A program made the translations under genes and the position numbers. A DNA stretch of 64,000 nt from Lithospermum erythrorhizon (lineage: Eukaryota; Streptophyta; Magnoliopsida; Boraginales; Boraginaceae): contig JADFUC010000278.1 of assembly GCA_019722365.1 (NCBI GenBank), positions 682,001-746,000 of the forward strand, given 5' to 3'. Under the pieces are notes generated by a model. The model did no database searches and was not told where the DNA came from. It saw only the letters and a list, made by a program, of their open reading frames with translations. The first letter of the stretch is position 1; each line of letters begins with the position of its first letter. Positions 28,786 to 39,863 of the stretch are shown in pieces.

Positions 28786-28952
28786 TGGGGAATGCTGGAC
28801 TTGATTGCGTCTCGGCCCGATAAGACTCGGATACTTTTTATTCTCGATTCGACTGCCGGATTAAAAGTTCGAAACCATTTATTAAGCGGTATCGGTTATT
28901 TAGAGAATTCTTGATCAACATGCTCGATTATATTTTCCGGCCGTTTCGACTC

Positions 28953-28988
28953 GGACCATATTTTCGGAAGGGGCCGAAAATATGGTCC
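28953..28988. repeat. Perfect 15-bp inverted repeat with 6-nt loop
   Basis: GGACCATATTTTCGG, loop AAGGGG, then CCGAAAATATGGTCC. The arms are perfectly complementary. The sequence to about 29400 repeats related AAAATATGG/CGAAAATAT words with GGGTCG spacers. Confidence 0.9.
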
Positions 28989-29359
28989 CTAAATCAACGG
29001 GTGGAAAATATCCCGATGACCGAAGTATGATCTTTGGGCGGCATGTAGAAAAAAGACAATAAATATAGTGCAGAAATTGAAAGCAGGCGCAAATAATAGT
29101 GCAGACTAAAATATAGTACCGGGCCTAAAATATTTGGGCGAAAATATAACTCAGGCGAAGCTTAGTCAAAAATATGATCTTCGGTGTTAAGCGGACCAAA
29201 AAATATTATACGGGTCAAAATATTAGAATTCATGAAAGAATTCGAAAATTTGTTCTCGGGTCGGAACGGTCCCAAAATATGGACGGGGTCGAAAATTTGG
29301 TCTCGGGTCGAAATGACCGAAAATATTATCTGGACCTGTCGAAAATATGAATCAGGACA

Positions 29360-30130
29360 AAATGGCCATAAAATATTCTTAAGCTACTGATAAATACAAA
29401 AAACATATAAAAATGGTATTATTGATGCGAGAAATACCAAAATATATAAAATAATATTCTTAAACAATGAGAAGCCCAAAACATATAAAAATGACATTTT
29501 TAACTGTTGAAATATAAAAGATATAAATGGCATTCTTGAAATTTATTGAGAAGCTCTAAGCAATATAAAATTATATTATCTTCTTTCACATTGAAATCTT
29601 AAAATAAATATAAAATGACATTGTGCTTCTTTGAAAAATACAAAAACATATAAAATTGGTATGGTTACTCTTGAGAAATCCCAAAGCATATAAATGGCGT
29701 TACAACCTCTTGAAATACTCAGCATGCTGAAGTGTATTAACTGACATTAAAATACCAAGCATATAAAATTGAGTATCAGATATTGAAAAAATATCAAAAA
29801 TATAGAAAAATTGTATTATTAAGCTAGTGAAAAATACCAAAAACATATAAAAATAGTATTCTTAAGCTATTGATAAATACTATGAAATATAAAAAATATA
29901 TAAAAATAATATTTTTAACCTATTGAGAAATGCCAAAAGCATATAAAATGGCATTCACCAACCCTCTTGAAAAATAGCAAAAACAAAATGATATTGATAG
30001 CGATTGAAATACAAAAATGGTATTCTTAACCTCTTGAGAAATATTAAAAGCGTATAAAATAATGATCTTAATTTGATGATAAATGCTCAATATATAAAAA
30101 TGATATTATTGCTTGCTGATAAATGAATTT
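29360..30130. repeat. Degenerate minisatellite, unit about 40 bp
   Basis: About 17 diverged copies of a unit whose parts are AAAAATGGTATTCTTAA, a CTATTGAGAAATAC-like middle and CAAAAGCATAT. Unit ends recur as CATATAAAA every 38-45 bp, with a few longer units. It lies roughly 0.7-1.4 kb upstream of the calmodulin 2 start and runs up to the L1 fragment. Confidence 0.8.
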
Positions 30131-30366
30131 TAAGCCCCAAGGTTTAATAAAAGAGTTGGTATTGTAGTGGTGACGGAAAACCCTTTTAGGTTTTTAGTGA
30201 TTTATTGTTTCTAAAATTATGCTGTACAAACTTTAGCTACACTTTTCATTTAGTTCTACCGTGATAGTAGGGTATTGCATTAATTAAATGACAAAATTGG
30301 TTTGTCTTCATTGTAATCTTCATTGCGTTTTTAAGACGAAGTACTATCCGGATACGAGCTTTTGGG

Positions 30367-30583
30367 TATTGAATGGCAAAGCAATGTTATGAATATAATT
30401 TAATGACTCATAATTTTAAACACCTTCAATTGTGTGAGTTCTGTATATTTATATTAAATGATATACAAGAGTTATTCACACACTTAACTACTATAATATT
30501 TATCCATTTAATATTAGTAATTATCAAGTACAACTAACTAATAATACAAGGAGGAGTCTGACTATGTACGACTACTTCCAATA
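30367..30583 (-). repeat. Copia 3' LTR (217 bp)
   Basis: Aligns with 34489-34693, sharing AATTTAATGACTCA, CACTTAACTACTATAATATT and ACTATGTACGACTACTTCC. The copies differ by many substitutions and small indels, so the insertion is old. Ends are TATTGGA...TTCAATA in transcription sense. Confidence 0.88.
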
Positions 30584-30591
30584 CTTCCCTC
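30584..30591 (-). other. Copia polypurine tract
   Basis: GAGGGAAG on the minus strand directly before the 3' LTR, the expected plus-strand primer site. Confidence 0.7.
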
Positions 30592-31745
30592 ACAAGCTGA
30601 AGTCACCCGACAACCAAGACGAAACTTGTCACGAAAGAACTTAAAGCGAACATGAGATAATGGTTTTGTGAGAATGTCAAGTAAGCGTCTAGTAGAAATA
30701 CGGTGAACCGTAATCTCCTTGTCTGATCTTCGCGGAAACAAAATAAAGTTAATCTACATATCTTGGTGAGCATAAAATACGGATTAACGAAAATGAATGT
30801 AGCACCAAATTATCACCATAAGACCGGAGCCTTTAGATGGAGCATGAAGTTCACGAAGGAGAAAAACATCAACCATGTTATCTCAGCTGCACCGCCAAGG
30901 CTGTGCTCGGATCGTAGATGAGCGTGCAACTGTCTTCTATTTCTTAGATTGCCAGGAAACCAAGTTGGGACCAAAATAGACCAAATATCCGCCTGTAGAA
31001 TGCCGATCAATGGATGAACCCGCCCAATCCGCATCACTGAAGGCCTGAAAAGTCTACGGAGGGAATGAGCACTAAACCAAGATCAGGTGTAGACTTGACG
31101 TAGCGAAGAATCCGTTTAACCATAATCATGTGTTCCGCCTGTGGATTATGCATATGTTGACACACATTGTTCACAACAAATGACAGATCCGAACAAGTAA
31201 GGAGAAGATGTTGCAAAGATCCTACAATTTGACGAAAATCTGAAGGATGAGGAGCCACTTCTGAGGCGGAAGGAGTAATAGGCGTGGTTGATAATGGCGT
31301 GGAAGAAAGCTTGCATGAAGTCATATTAGCTTTGGCAAGAAGATCAATCATATATTGGTGCTGAGAAAGAAGCAAACTTCCATCTGAACGAGTGATAGCC
31401 TCAATACTAAGAAAAAATTGAGATCACCAAGATCTCGAGTAACAAATCGAGCATTTAGAGCAGGAATAAAGCTAGAAACAGCCCGAGAACAGTTACCCGT
31501 AACCAAAATATCATCCACGTAAACAAGCATAATCAACCGAATATCTGCATGTGAAAAAGACAAACAACGAGGAATCCGCTTTGGATTGCACAAAGCCATA
31601 AGAGAGTAAGAATTCTGTAAGCAAGAAAACCATGCACGGGGAGACTGTTTGAGACCATAAACAGGTTATATGGCCCGGCAAACATGATTAGGGAACCGTG
31701 CTCAACAAAACCCGAGAATGCAATTTTTGTTGTTCGATTCATGAT

Positions 31746-32735
31746 GAAATTTTCACTGTTTATCAGTAGTTCTAGTAATGGGTTACCAAAACTAATTATT
31801 ATTAACAGATTCTAGAGGTGAGACCTCTCGAGAAGTAGAAAAGTTTGATCAATTGTCATAGCAATTTCGCTAAATTTGTTTTGTAAGTGAGGGAATTCTT
31901 AATTCTTAATTCTGATCTGAAAGGTGGGAAGCGGAATTTTTGGCTCCAGGGTTATCTTTGGATGTATTTGGGAGAAAAGATTCCTTTTACTGTTGTTCCG
32001 TATTAACTTCCAACACTCACAAACCACCAACCCCTCATCATTTATCGGCATTGTATGTGTGACTATGATGGTTGCAATGGAGCTAATCTCAGTCATAGTG
32101 TTGCTTAAATGATGTGGGGCATCTCTGATTGATGGAAAGGTCTCTAATCCTGTAAGGCGTGCATAAAAAGGCATTTTGTTAACAAATTTAACAGCGATGA
32201 TTATCAAAGAGACAAACATCGATAACCGTTACTAAGAACTATAATCTAGAAAAATGCATGGCGTTGAGCGAAACGAAAACTTGTGTTGATTATATGGACG
32301 TAAATAAGGATAACACAAACATCTGAAACTCCTTAGGCGAGTGTCGGTGACACCCTTTTAAGCAACCCAAACAACGGGGATATATTTTGATTAACGTAGG
32401 TAGGAGGCGTAATGGCGTATCTGTGAGGAAGTATCAAATGCATATTGCCAATAGTTCAATCAAGTTTAGCATGTGCAAGCATCGTAAGACCCATATCAAC
32501 AATATGCGATGTGACTCGACCGACCATTGTTCGTAGTGTGAACATGAAACTCTGTGAAAAATAAGAAAAAACTTATGGCAAACACGAAACACCTCTAATT
32601 CGTTTGAATAGAAAGAATTTTAGAATTAAATTGACACTTGCCCAGGAAAGTGCTTTAAGCATTAGGCTGTCCAGGCTTATTAGTCGATGGGTAAAAGCTA
32701 GTATATATCGTGAATGATAAATACTGCAAAATAAT
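31746..32735. other. Unassigned segment inside the Copia element
   Basis: This stretch replaces most of the integrase core and the N-terminal RT region. An open frame on the minus strand at 32219-31899 (with HHLSNTMTEISSIATIIV) does not resemble Copia pol. It may be a captured or inserted fragment, or badly decayed pol. Confidence 0.35.
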
Positions 32736-34477
32736 AGCATTATCGATTTTCCTCAATAGATATATATTTGGAGCAGGACCCATATATCAGAAATAAAAGA
32801 TCAAGTGGATGAGAACTTCTTTTATTACTCAAATGGAGAGGAACTTTCGTAAGTTTACCCATAGGACATGAAGTACAAGACTCAATGGACTTAAACGAAA
32901 CATTAGAATTTTTATTTAAACTAGGACTTAACACATTTGATCTAACCTACTGATTACTTGGTCGCAAGCGGACGATGCATTACGGTCGCCAACAACAAAT
33001 AAAATGGGTGAAACTCAAAATATGCACGATTATCAGCACAAAATTTTTGTAACAATAAAGAAGCTTAAGCTTTAGGAGCGTGAAAAGTATTATGCAAAAA
33101 TAAAGGCTGGAAAGACCGTAAACACGACATGCCTGTACTGCGAATATTTAAATGCTGCCCATTTGCTACCTAAACACGATCAGGACCATGATAAGGTTCC
33201 GGGTTCTGAATGGAGGCAAGATCAGGAGTAATGTGGTGCGAAGCCCCGGTGTCTGGAATTGAAGAAGCTAAGGTAGATGCAACTGAAGCGGCCTATAACC
33301 GTGATTGTTGGCTGGTTGGTGTAGCATAAAGGCGAGGGGAGGCAGCATTATTCCGGTGAGGACAAGTAATTAGCAAGGTTACTCGTGAAGAAGGAGTTCG
33401 GGCACTATAAGAGGATATTCCGAGGATCGGCCTCTACACTCGTGGAAGTGAAGTTGGAGAACAGGCTGCATAGAGCTGTAATGGGTGGAGGAATAGGCAA
33501 TAGACCGCCTTAGGACACTGTGTAGACACAATAGAGTCACCAGTTCACAAATGCAGGTGCTGATAATTTAACTCCTCAAAAGACATAGCCGAGCCACGAG
33601 AATAAACCATAGATTTTAGGTCCTTAAACTCCTCTTTCAACCCACGAAGAATATAAATGAGGAACGTTTCATGAGGTGGTTGCTTACCAATAGCCGCAAG
33701 CGAGTCATAAGTTGATTTGGCATGATTTAAATACTCAGTGATAGTCATGTTATTCTCCTTGAGGCCAATGAGTTTGTCTTGAAGAGCAAGATGACTAGAG
33801 AAAGATGGATTAGCAGCGCAACATAGCAGCATGTGAAATAGCACGAAGTTGAAGTTTTGCCAGCAGCGAGGCAAGGCTAGTCAGACATAGACGAATCAAA
33901 GATATGATGAGTTTATCTTGTCACCCAACCACAGGTAATATTGCCGGATTTAGAGTAAAATAACCTGATGCATCCTGGACGTGAGACGGAGGACACAGAA
34001 TAGAACCATCTTCATAACCAAATAGATCGTGGCCTTCAAGAAACGGAGCAAGTTGAGTATGCCAATGAAGATGATTGGTATTGGTTAATTTAATGGAAAT
34101 ATAGTGATGAGCATGGTTGAGTTGGGTGAAAGGTGGTGGTTGTGCCAAATGGACAGAAGAAGATGGGGTAGCAAAAGTAGATACTATATGTGTAGAGTGA
34201 TATTGAAAGCAAGAGAAGGCATAGATAGTTGTAGGGAGATTTAATTGGATTGAGAAAAGGTGGTATGGTGCTGTATGGACACAGAATGGCTCTGGATAAT
34301 TGGAAATTGAAGCAGGGCAGTGGATAGAGGGAAAGTAGGAGGATAGTGTTGAGACGTGTCTATGATAGGTAGTGTGGAACCAGATGACACAACAACCAAA
34401 GATGGTGAAGAAACAACCAAGGGAGCAGCAGAAACACCTGTTATGTCGATGGGCAAAGCAGTAGAGGTAGAGACACC

Positions 34478-34488
34478 CGTTGATACCA
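34478..34488 (-). other. Copia primer-binding site
   Basis: TGGTATCAACG on the minus strand, directly after the 5' LTR; the TGGTATCA core is complementary to the 3' end of initiator methionine tRNA, the usual Copia primer. Confidence 0.85.
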
Positions 34489-34693
34489 TATTGAATCGTA
34501 AATCAATGTTATGAACATAATTTAATGACTCACAATTCTCAACACCTCCAATGAGTTCTGCATGTTATAATAAAAGTTGTTCGCACACTTAACTACTATA
34601 ATATTTATCCATTTAATATTGGTATTGTCAACTGCTATGATAATATAAGGAGGTGTTAGGCCTCATGGAGACTATGTACGACTACTTCCAATA
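34489..34693 (-). repeat. Copia 5' LTR (205 bp)
   Basis: Partner of 30367-30583. It abuts the primer-binding site with no spacer, which fixes its inner end at 34489. Confidence 0.88.
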
Positions 34694-35580
34694 CTGGGAT
34701 ACGCTCACAGTTCTTCTCCGTCGTTTGCCTTGAAGCATTATGCAAACAATAGACATCATGAGGAGGGGATGCAAATGGCGATTGGGAGATGGTAACACGG
34801 TGCACATATGGCAGGATTCATGGGTCCTTGATGATAATATTGATCGGTTGGTGACTCCTCCTTCCCCGGGGTTTGAACACGCCAGGGTGGTCATTCTCAT
34901 GAGGCACAGTGACAGTGGGGACGGGGAGACATTAGGCAGCCCTTACTTCCATGTGAAGCTGAAATGGTCTTGAGAATGCCGTTCCCCTTGCTGAGTGGAC
35001 CGGATAATGTGTACTGGAAAGAGTTCCCTAGTGGGCAGTTTGATGTTAATTCTGCATATGCACTAGTTGTTAGGTTGGCTAACGTAAGTGATGGTAATCC
35101 TTCATCGAATTCCCCACCTGGATTTTGGAAAAAGATGTGGAAATGGAGGCTACCTCGGAAAATTAAACTGTTTGTGTGGAGGTTGTATGGAGACTCTTGG
35201 CCCACAGGAAAAAATATGTGTATTCGTGGCATGAAGGTCCATGAGAATGAAGGTCCATGAGATATGTTTTCTTTGTGGCTTGGAAGGGGAGGAGACAACA
35301 CATGTATTTCAAGAATGTGAGTATATAATTGAAGTGTGTAGGATACTGCAACTACCTACATCACTTTATTTGCTCTAAGGATTTGCTTGAATATGAGGTC
35401 TCTGCTTTCAATCAACAGGAGTTGTTTGTCTGGGTGACTTGCCTCTGCGATGTCTGGTGTCAGAGGAATGCAACGCAGAGGGGAGTAGACATTCGACAAC
35501 CTCATGAAGTGGTTGATTTTGCAAGGTAATTTCCGGAGAGATTTGTTAATGCTGCTCAATGTACTATTGAGTAGTTGGTT

Positions 35581-37850
35581 TACTTTATGTCTTGCTTGTG
35601 ATACAGCACCATGCTGGACTGCTGGTGTTTAGAACGTTTGCTGATGTACATATATATATATAAGAGATAAAGAGAATTTTATAATTCCTTCAATAATTTT
35701 TGGAGCCTGTCCCTTTTTATCAGATAGTAACGTTTATATTATATAACGTCTCATTTCATAATAATAAGTATTAACTGTTAGATTAACACTCTCTTAAGCC
35801 ATTATAATATTGGCAAATTACATTTTATGTTCTTGATAGTTATCAATGTATTTGAGAGACTTTGTTAGGAATGTTGTCCCTTTAGCACCACCATTAATTA
35901 TCTAATGCTTCTTTCAATTCAGGATCTAATTACTTTATCAGTGGCTAAAACTTGCATGAACATTAAGAATGGTATTACATTCCCAAACAGTTATACAGAA
36001 CATAAACTTCAAATTTTCTAACTTGATCATTAAAAATTGCCCTTAACTATATCAAACAAAACATACTCAGTAAATTGCACAAGTGTAGGGGATGATGCAT
36101 TGATCAAGTACTGTGTTTGAACTTTATCACAAAGCAATTGGAAGATATTTTGTTAGTCGGTCTGAAAACATCGTCCGCGAGACATCTATCAAAACTGAAA
36201 GTCTGAAACAAGACTAGTTCTTGACCCAGCCATTAGCTTAATACCAGCAACCTTTATTGTTCACCGGCCCACTATCAGTTGGCCAGTCGAGTTTGCATCC
36301 AGCATGAACACTGAACAGACTATGGACAATCCACATATGTTGCTTCCCAGCCAATCGAGAGGTTATCAATTGGGATCCTGAGGTACTTGTAGAGGTCATG
36401 GGGGTTCCCCATCATGACCACAGAAACTCACATTTTTTCATAATGGGAAAATCAGATACTGAATCTGCAATTCAGGAATCTACAATAGTAGTTAGATATA
36501 TACATACAGTTTACTTTAAAGTGGAACAAGAACAACAAGATTTTGGTTTTACCTGCAACATAAGGGGATGTCAAGTCCTTGGCCAACCGTACTTATGACA
36601 AGAAGATCCCTAAACCAAAATTCCATTTCACCAGGAAGCAACTCAACGTACACTTAAAAAATAAGGTACGATTTCAAGAGAAAATAATAGCGCTATTATA
36701 TGGAGTCATCTTGTAAGATAATGTACTGATATGTCATCATCAATTCATAATTATGGCAAAGCTAGAAAAAAGAGAGAATAAAATAGGAAAATAATTCTCA
36801 ACAAATCCATAATCATATGCTGAGTTAATAAGACCCCATGTCTCATACTCTCATCCCAGCAATACTACTGTGTTTGAATCTGGTGCAATTCAACCCTCCA
36901 TTCTGCATAAATACTAATGATCTAAGAATGAAATTCCAAAGGAAACATAAAACCAGGCAGGGAAACACACACCAAAAAAAGGCTAAGGACGATTAGAATA
37001 TGAAGTCAACCTTAAATCTGGCTTTCTTTTGAAAACCATAGATATTGCTCTGTGCATAGACTTAACTCACTCTGCTGTAAGAAGAGACTTTTGAAGATCA
37101 TGACCGTACAGAACCGAATTGTCCATGCTCGTTTGGTGGAGTAGTACTTTGACGCCTAGGAACTGGAAAAGGGGACATGTAACCTGCAAGAGAAAATATC
37201 ATGGTTGGATAAACGAATTCTACCAATAGGATCGCTTGATTGAGAATAGGAAGAGCATGGGGTAGTTACCATGATGTACCAAGATCAATCAGGAAACTAT
37301 AAGGTATAAACAGAATGAACTCATCATGCCAACAACCAATTATATCTCCACTCTAGAAGGAAACCTGTAAGAGTATTTTTCTAAGTTTGTTGAAGATCAA
37401 CAATACATGTTGCACAAAAATATGTTCTTATATATCACACCTCAAATATTGCATCATCTAGAGCTTGAGGGCAGCAATGAAAGCAAAGCCACCACCTATG
37501 ATAACACGTCTGACGTACTTCCTTTCACCATCTGAGAAAGAAAGATCAACAGAGAAAATGAATACGCAAAGATTAATAATTGAAACCAAAGTATGAATGG
37601 CAAGCTAATAGATAGATGCTATATAATAAAATATCCTGGCTACTGAAAATAATATTGCGGGTTTGACCATTCTATCCCTCTCATCCCTCTTGCACTTTCA
37701 ACAACATTCAAACAACAATTGGAATTATAGCAAATACCACAAGCAATACTCAAATATTTACATGTCGTGCGCATGCTGCTGAGAATTGAGCCCTATGCTA
37801 TTTTTTGAAAGAAAAAACAACATAATTACCATTTTCACAGATCTTCTTCC
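35581..37850. repeat. Third copy of the calmodulin 3' flank, then intergenic
   Basis: About 35850-36240 aligns with about 26285-26700 (TAACTTGATCATTAAAAA, CCGCGAGAC, ACTGAAAGTCTG, GACTAGTTCT). No EF-hand sequence follows, so this copy lacks a calmodulin gene. From about 36250 to 37850 lies the 3' side of the PPR gene. Minus-strand segments 37535-37470 and 37175-37080 follow AG acceptors and could be 3' exons or UTR pieces; I cannot assign them. Confidence 0.55.
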
Positions 37851-39863
37851 TTATGTTACCAGTATATGATAATTTAAGTAAAGTAAAGTCATAATGATGC
37901 AATAAGCTGATCTGAATACCTCTTCACCAGGTAGAAATATTAACCTCAATAAATATGTGAGAGATCCTTGGCATACCTCAACAAAGCTTCGCCCAGCAGT
38001 TCTTTTCAGTTCCTTCTCTTCCAACATCATCTGCACTCGGGTTGCATTTTCCCATCTGCCAGCTTCAGCATAAATATTTTTCATAAGAACGTATAAGGAG
38101 ATTTTATCACAGTTCTGTCGAATTAATTGTTTTGCAATGAGCTCAGCTAGCTCGACATTACTATGAATCCTACAAGCACCAAGGAGAGCTTCCCAAATGC
38201 CCGCATTTGGCTGGATGGGCATGTTCCCAATGAACTCATATGCCTCTATTAATTTTCCAGCTCTTCCAAGAAGATCAACCATGCAGGCGCAATGTTCTAA
38301 ACATGGTGTAAGTGAGTAGTCCTCAATCATGCTTTCATAATGTTGCCTCCCTTCCTCAACAAGTCCAGAATGCCTACAAGCTGTTAAAACAGAAATGAAC
38401 GTTAAACTATTCGGTCTAATTCCTTCTCCTTTCATCTGCTGAAAGAGGTTAAGAGCCTCCTCTCCTCGCCCATGAGACGCAAATGCCCCAATAATCGCTG
38501 TCCAGGACACCACCGTTCTGTAAGGTAACTTACTAAATACTTCTTTAGCCAAATCTAAATTCCCACATTTGGCATACATATCAATCAAGGCATTTATAAC
38601 AGCAACATTGTTTTCCAACTCCCTTCTTTTAATAAGCTCATAGGCCCATTCCCCTGTACCAAGTGCTCCTAGGCTAGTACAGGCAGATATAACACTGACC
38701 ATGGTTATGTGATCGAATTCCGACCTTTCCTTTAACATCCTGCGGAAAAGCTTAATAGCACTCGAACCAGCATCATTCTGCTCATAAGCAGCAATCATTG
38801 CATTCCACGAGACTAGGCTCCTTACTTCCATGTTATTAAATAAAGACCTAGCCTTCTTAGCATTCCCACATTTTCCATAAAATGCAATCAAACCATTAAC
38901 CAGAGTAACATCTTTCTCCAATCCTAACTTAACACCATAACAATGAATCACCATACCAAGATAAAAATATTTTGACAATGAACACGCAGGAAGAGCACTA
39001 GCCAACGTAATAGCATTCGGCTTATTATCACCAGCAACCACCAGTTCCCTCAAGGTATCCAATCCCTCTTCAAGCATTCCATTTTGAACATACCCCGAAA
39101 TCATGGCTGTCCAAGAAACAATATTTCTTACCCCCATTTCACAAAAAACCAACCTTGCATCAAGCATCACCCCACACTGAGCATACATAGTAATCAAAGC
39201 ACTCTGCACAAACACATCACAATCTAACGCTCTCTTAATAACACTACAATGTACCTCCCTCCCTTCCACCGCAGCTGCAATAACAGCACACGACCGGACT
39301 ACAAAAGGATACGTATAATTATCCGGAAACACACCCTCCCGATGCATTTCCCGATAAAGAACTATGGATTCTTGACAAGGACCCAAATTCGCATAACCCC
39401 GGATAACATTATTCCACAAAAACACATCTTTTCGACAATGAGGCAATTCATCGAACACTTTCCGTGCATAGTACATTGTATGAGACAATGAACAAGCTAA
39501 AGATACAAGCTTTGTTACTACAAACAAGTTTTGACTAGACCCAGTAATGATTATAATAGCATGGATACATTTGAGCTCTGAAAGAGAAGAACATGAATTC
39601 AAATGATTCTTGAAATCAAAATAGTTTTTTTTTGAGGCAATTGTTTGGAATCTGGTGAGGATAATTTTTACGGAAGAGCTGGCAAAAGCTGACTTATACA
39701 GGCTTAATAGTTTTTTTAGTTTAATTTTTTTAACGGAACCTATATACACAACTAAATATTTTGAAAATGTTTTGGAAATGTACCGATCGCCGCGTCTGAA
39801 ATGTCGCCATTTGTGCATTAAGCCCTTGCCCGAGATGGGCGGGGATGTCGGGCAGTCGGACAA
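37851..39863 (-). CDS. PLS-class pentatricopeptide repeat protein with E-type C-terminus
   Basis: Sequence-specific RNA-binding protein, presumably imported into mitochondria or plastids for RNA editing or processing. It is a single open frame of 670 codons, as usual for this largely intronless family. The N-terminal 70 residues are basic and could be a targeting peptide. PPR units of the P, L and S types run from about residue 75 to 600, with the repeated signatures VFLWNNVIRGYA, NIVSWTAMISGYVQNG, SLVSWNAMIAAYEQN and TVVSWTAIIGAFASHGRGEEA and ALIDMYAKCGN. An E-like segment follows (WEALLGACRIHSNVELAE, LYVLMKNIYAEAGRWENA, GRSFVEV). There is no DYW domain. The last 35 residues are unlike the family; GAG|GTATGC just before them is a good splice donor, so the real C-terminus may be spliced to 37535. 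The next in-frame Met at residue 16 is an alternative start. Confidence 0.9.
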   Translation of the reverse strand: MSDCPTSPPISGKGLMHKWRHFRRGDRYISKTFSKYLVVYIGSVKKIKLKKLLSLYKSAFASSSVKIILTRFQTIASKKNYFDFKNHLNSCSSLSELKCIHAIIIITGSSQNLFVVTKLVSLACSLSHTMYYARKVFDELPHCRKDVFLWNNVIRGYANLGPCQESIVLYREMHREGVFPDNYTYPFVVRSCAVIAAAVEGREVHCSVIKRALDCDVFVQSALITMYAQCGVMLDARLVFCEMGVRNIVSWTAMISGYVQNGMLEEGLDTLRELVVAGDNKPNAITLASALPACSLSKYFYLGMVIHCYGVKLGLEKDVTLVNGLIAFYGKCGNAKKARSLFNNMEVRSLVSWNAMIAAYEQNDAGSSAIKLFRRMLKERSEFDHITMVSVISACTSLGALGTGEWAYELIKRRELENNVAVINALIDMYAKCGNLDLAKEVFSKLPYRTVVSWTAIIGAFASHGRGEEALNLFQQMKGEGIRPNSLTFISVLTACRHSGLVEEGRQHYESMIEDYSLTPCLEHCACMVDLLGRAGKLIEAYEFIGNMPIQPNAGIWEALLGACRIHSNVELAELIAKQLIRQNCDKISLYVLMKNIYAEAGRWENATRVQMMLEEKELKRTAGRSFVEVCQGSLTYLLRLIFLPGEEVFRSAYCIIMTLLYLNYHILVT

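Larger units (their letters stand above)
30367..34693 (-). mobile_element. Decayed Copia (Ty1) LTR retrotransposon, 4.3 kb
   Basis: Complete in outline on the minus strand, with an LTR at each end, a primer-binding site, a polypurine tract and broken gag-pol. In transcription order: a gag leader (34489-34241), gag (34148-33545, with LKENNMTITEYLNHAKSTYD), the integrase zinc-finger end (32934-32740, SCTSCPMGKLTKVPLHLS), reverse transcriptase (about 31745-31349, with the catalytic MLVYVDDILVTGN), and RNase H (about 31040-30800, with DADWAG and a [12 protein letters not shown] segment in shifted frames). That order, integrase before RT, is diagnostic of Copia. Stops, frameshifts and the loss of most of the integrase core make it inactive. 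TGGG flanks both ends (30363-30366, 34695-34698), 4 of 5 bases of a target duplication. Confidence 0.88.
30290..35580 (+). mobile_element. Decayed L1-type LINE, split by a Copia insertion
   Basis: Non-LTR retrotransposon remnant of the 3' half of ORF2. The left piece (about 30290-30366) reads HCVFKTKYYPDTSF, a motif found between reverse transcriptase and the C-terminal region of plant L1 ORF2. The right piece (from 34694) continues with a Ser-rich AHSSSPSF-like stretch, then RGCKWRLGDGNTVHIWQDSW at about 34770, FWKKMWKWRLPRKIKLFVWR at about 35130 and a CFLCG-EGEETTHVF zinc-knuckle-like segment at about 35270. Several frameshifts are present. The two pieces join across the 4.3-kb Copia element, so the Copia element is younger. 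Confidence 0.82.

Noticed and set aside
39249..39491. Plus-strand frame within the PPR gene
   Set aside because: Antisense shadow of the PPR coding sequence.
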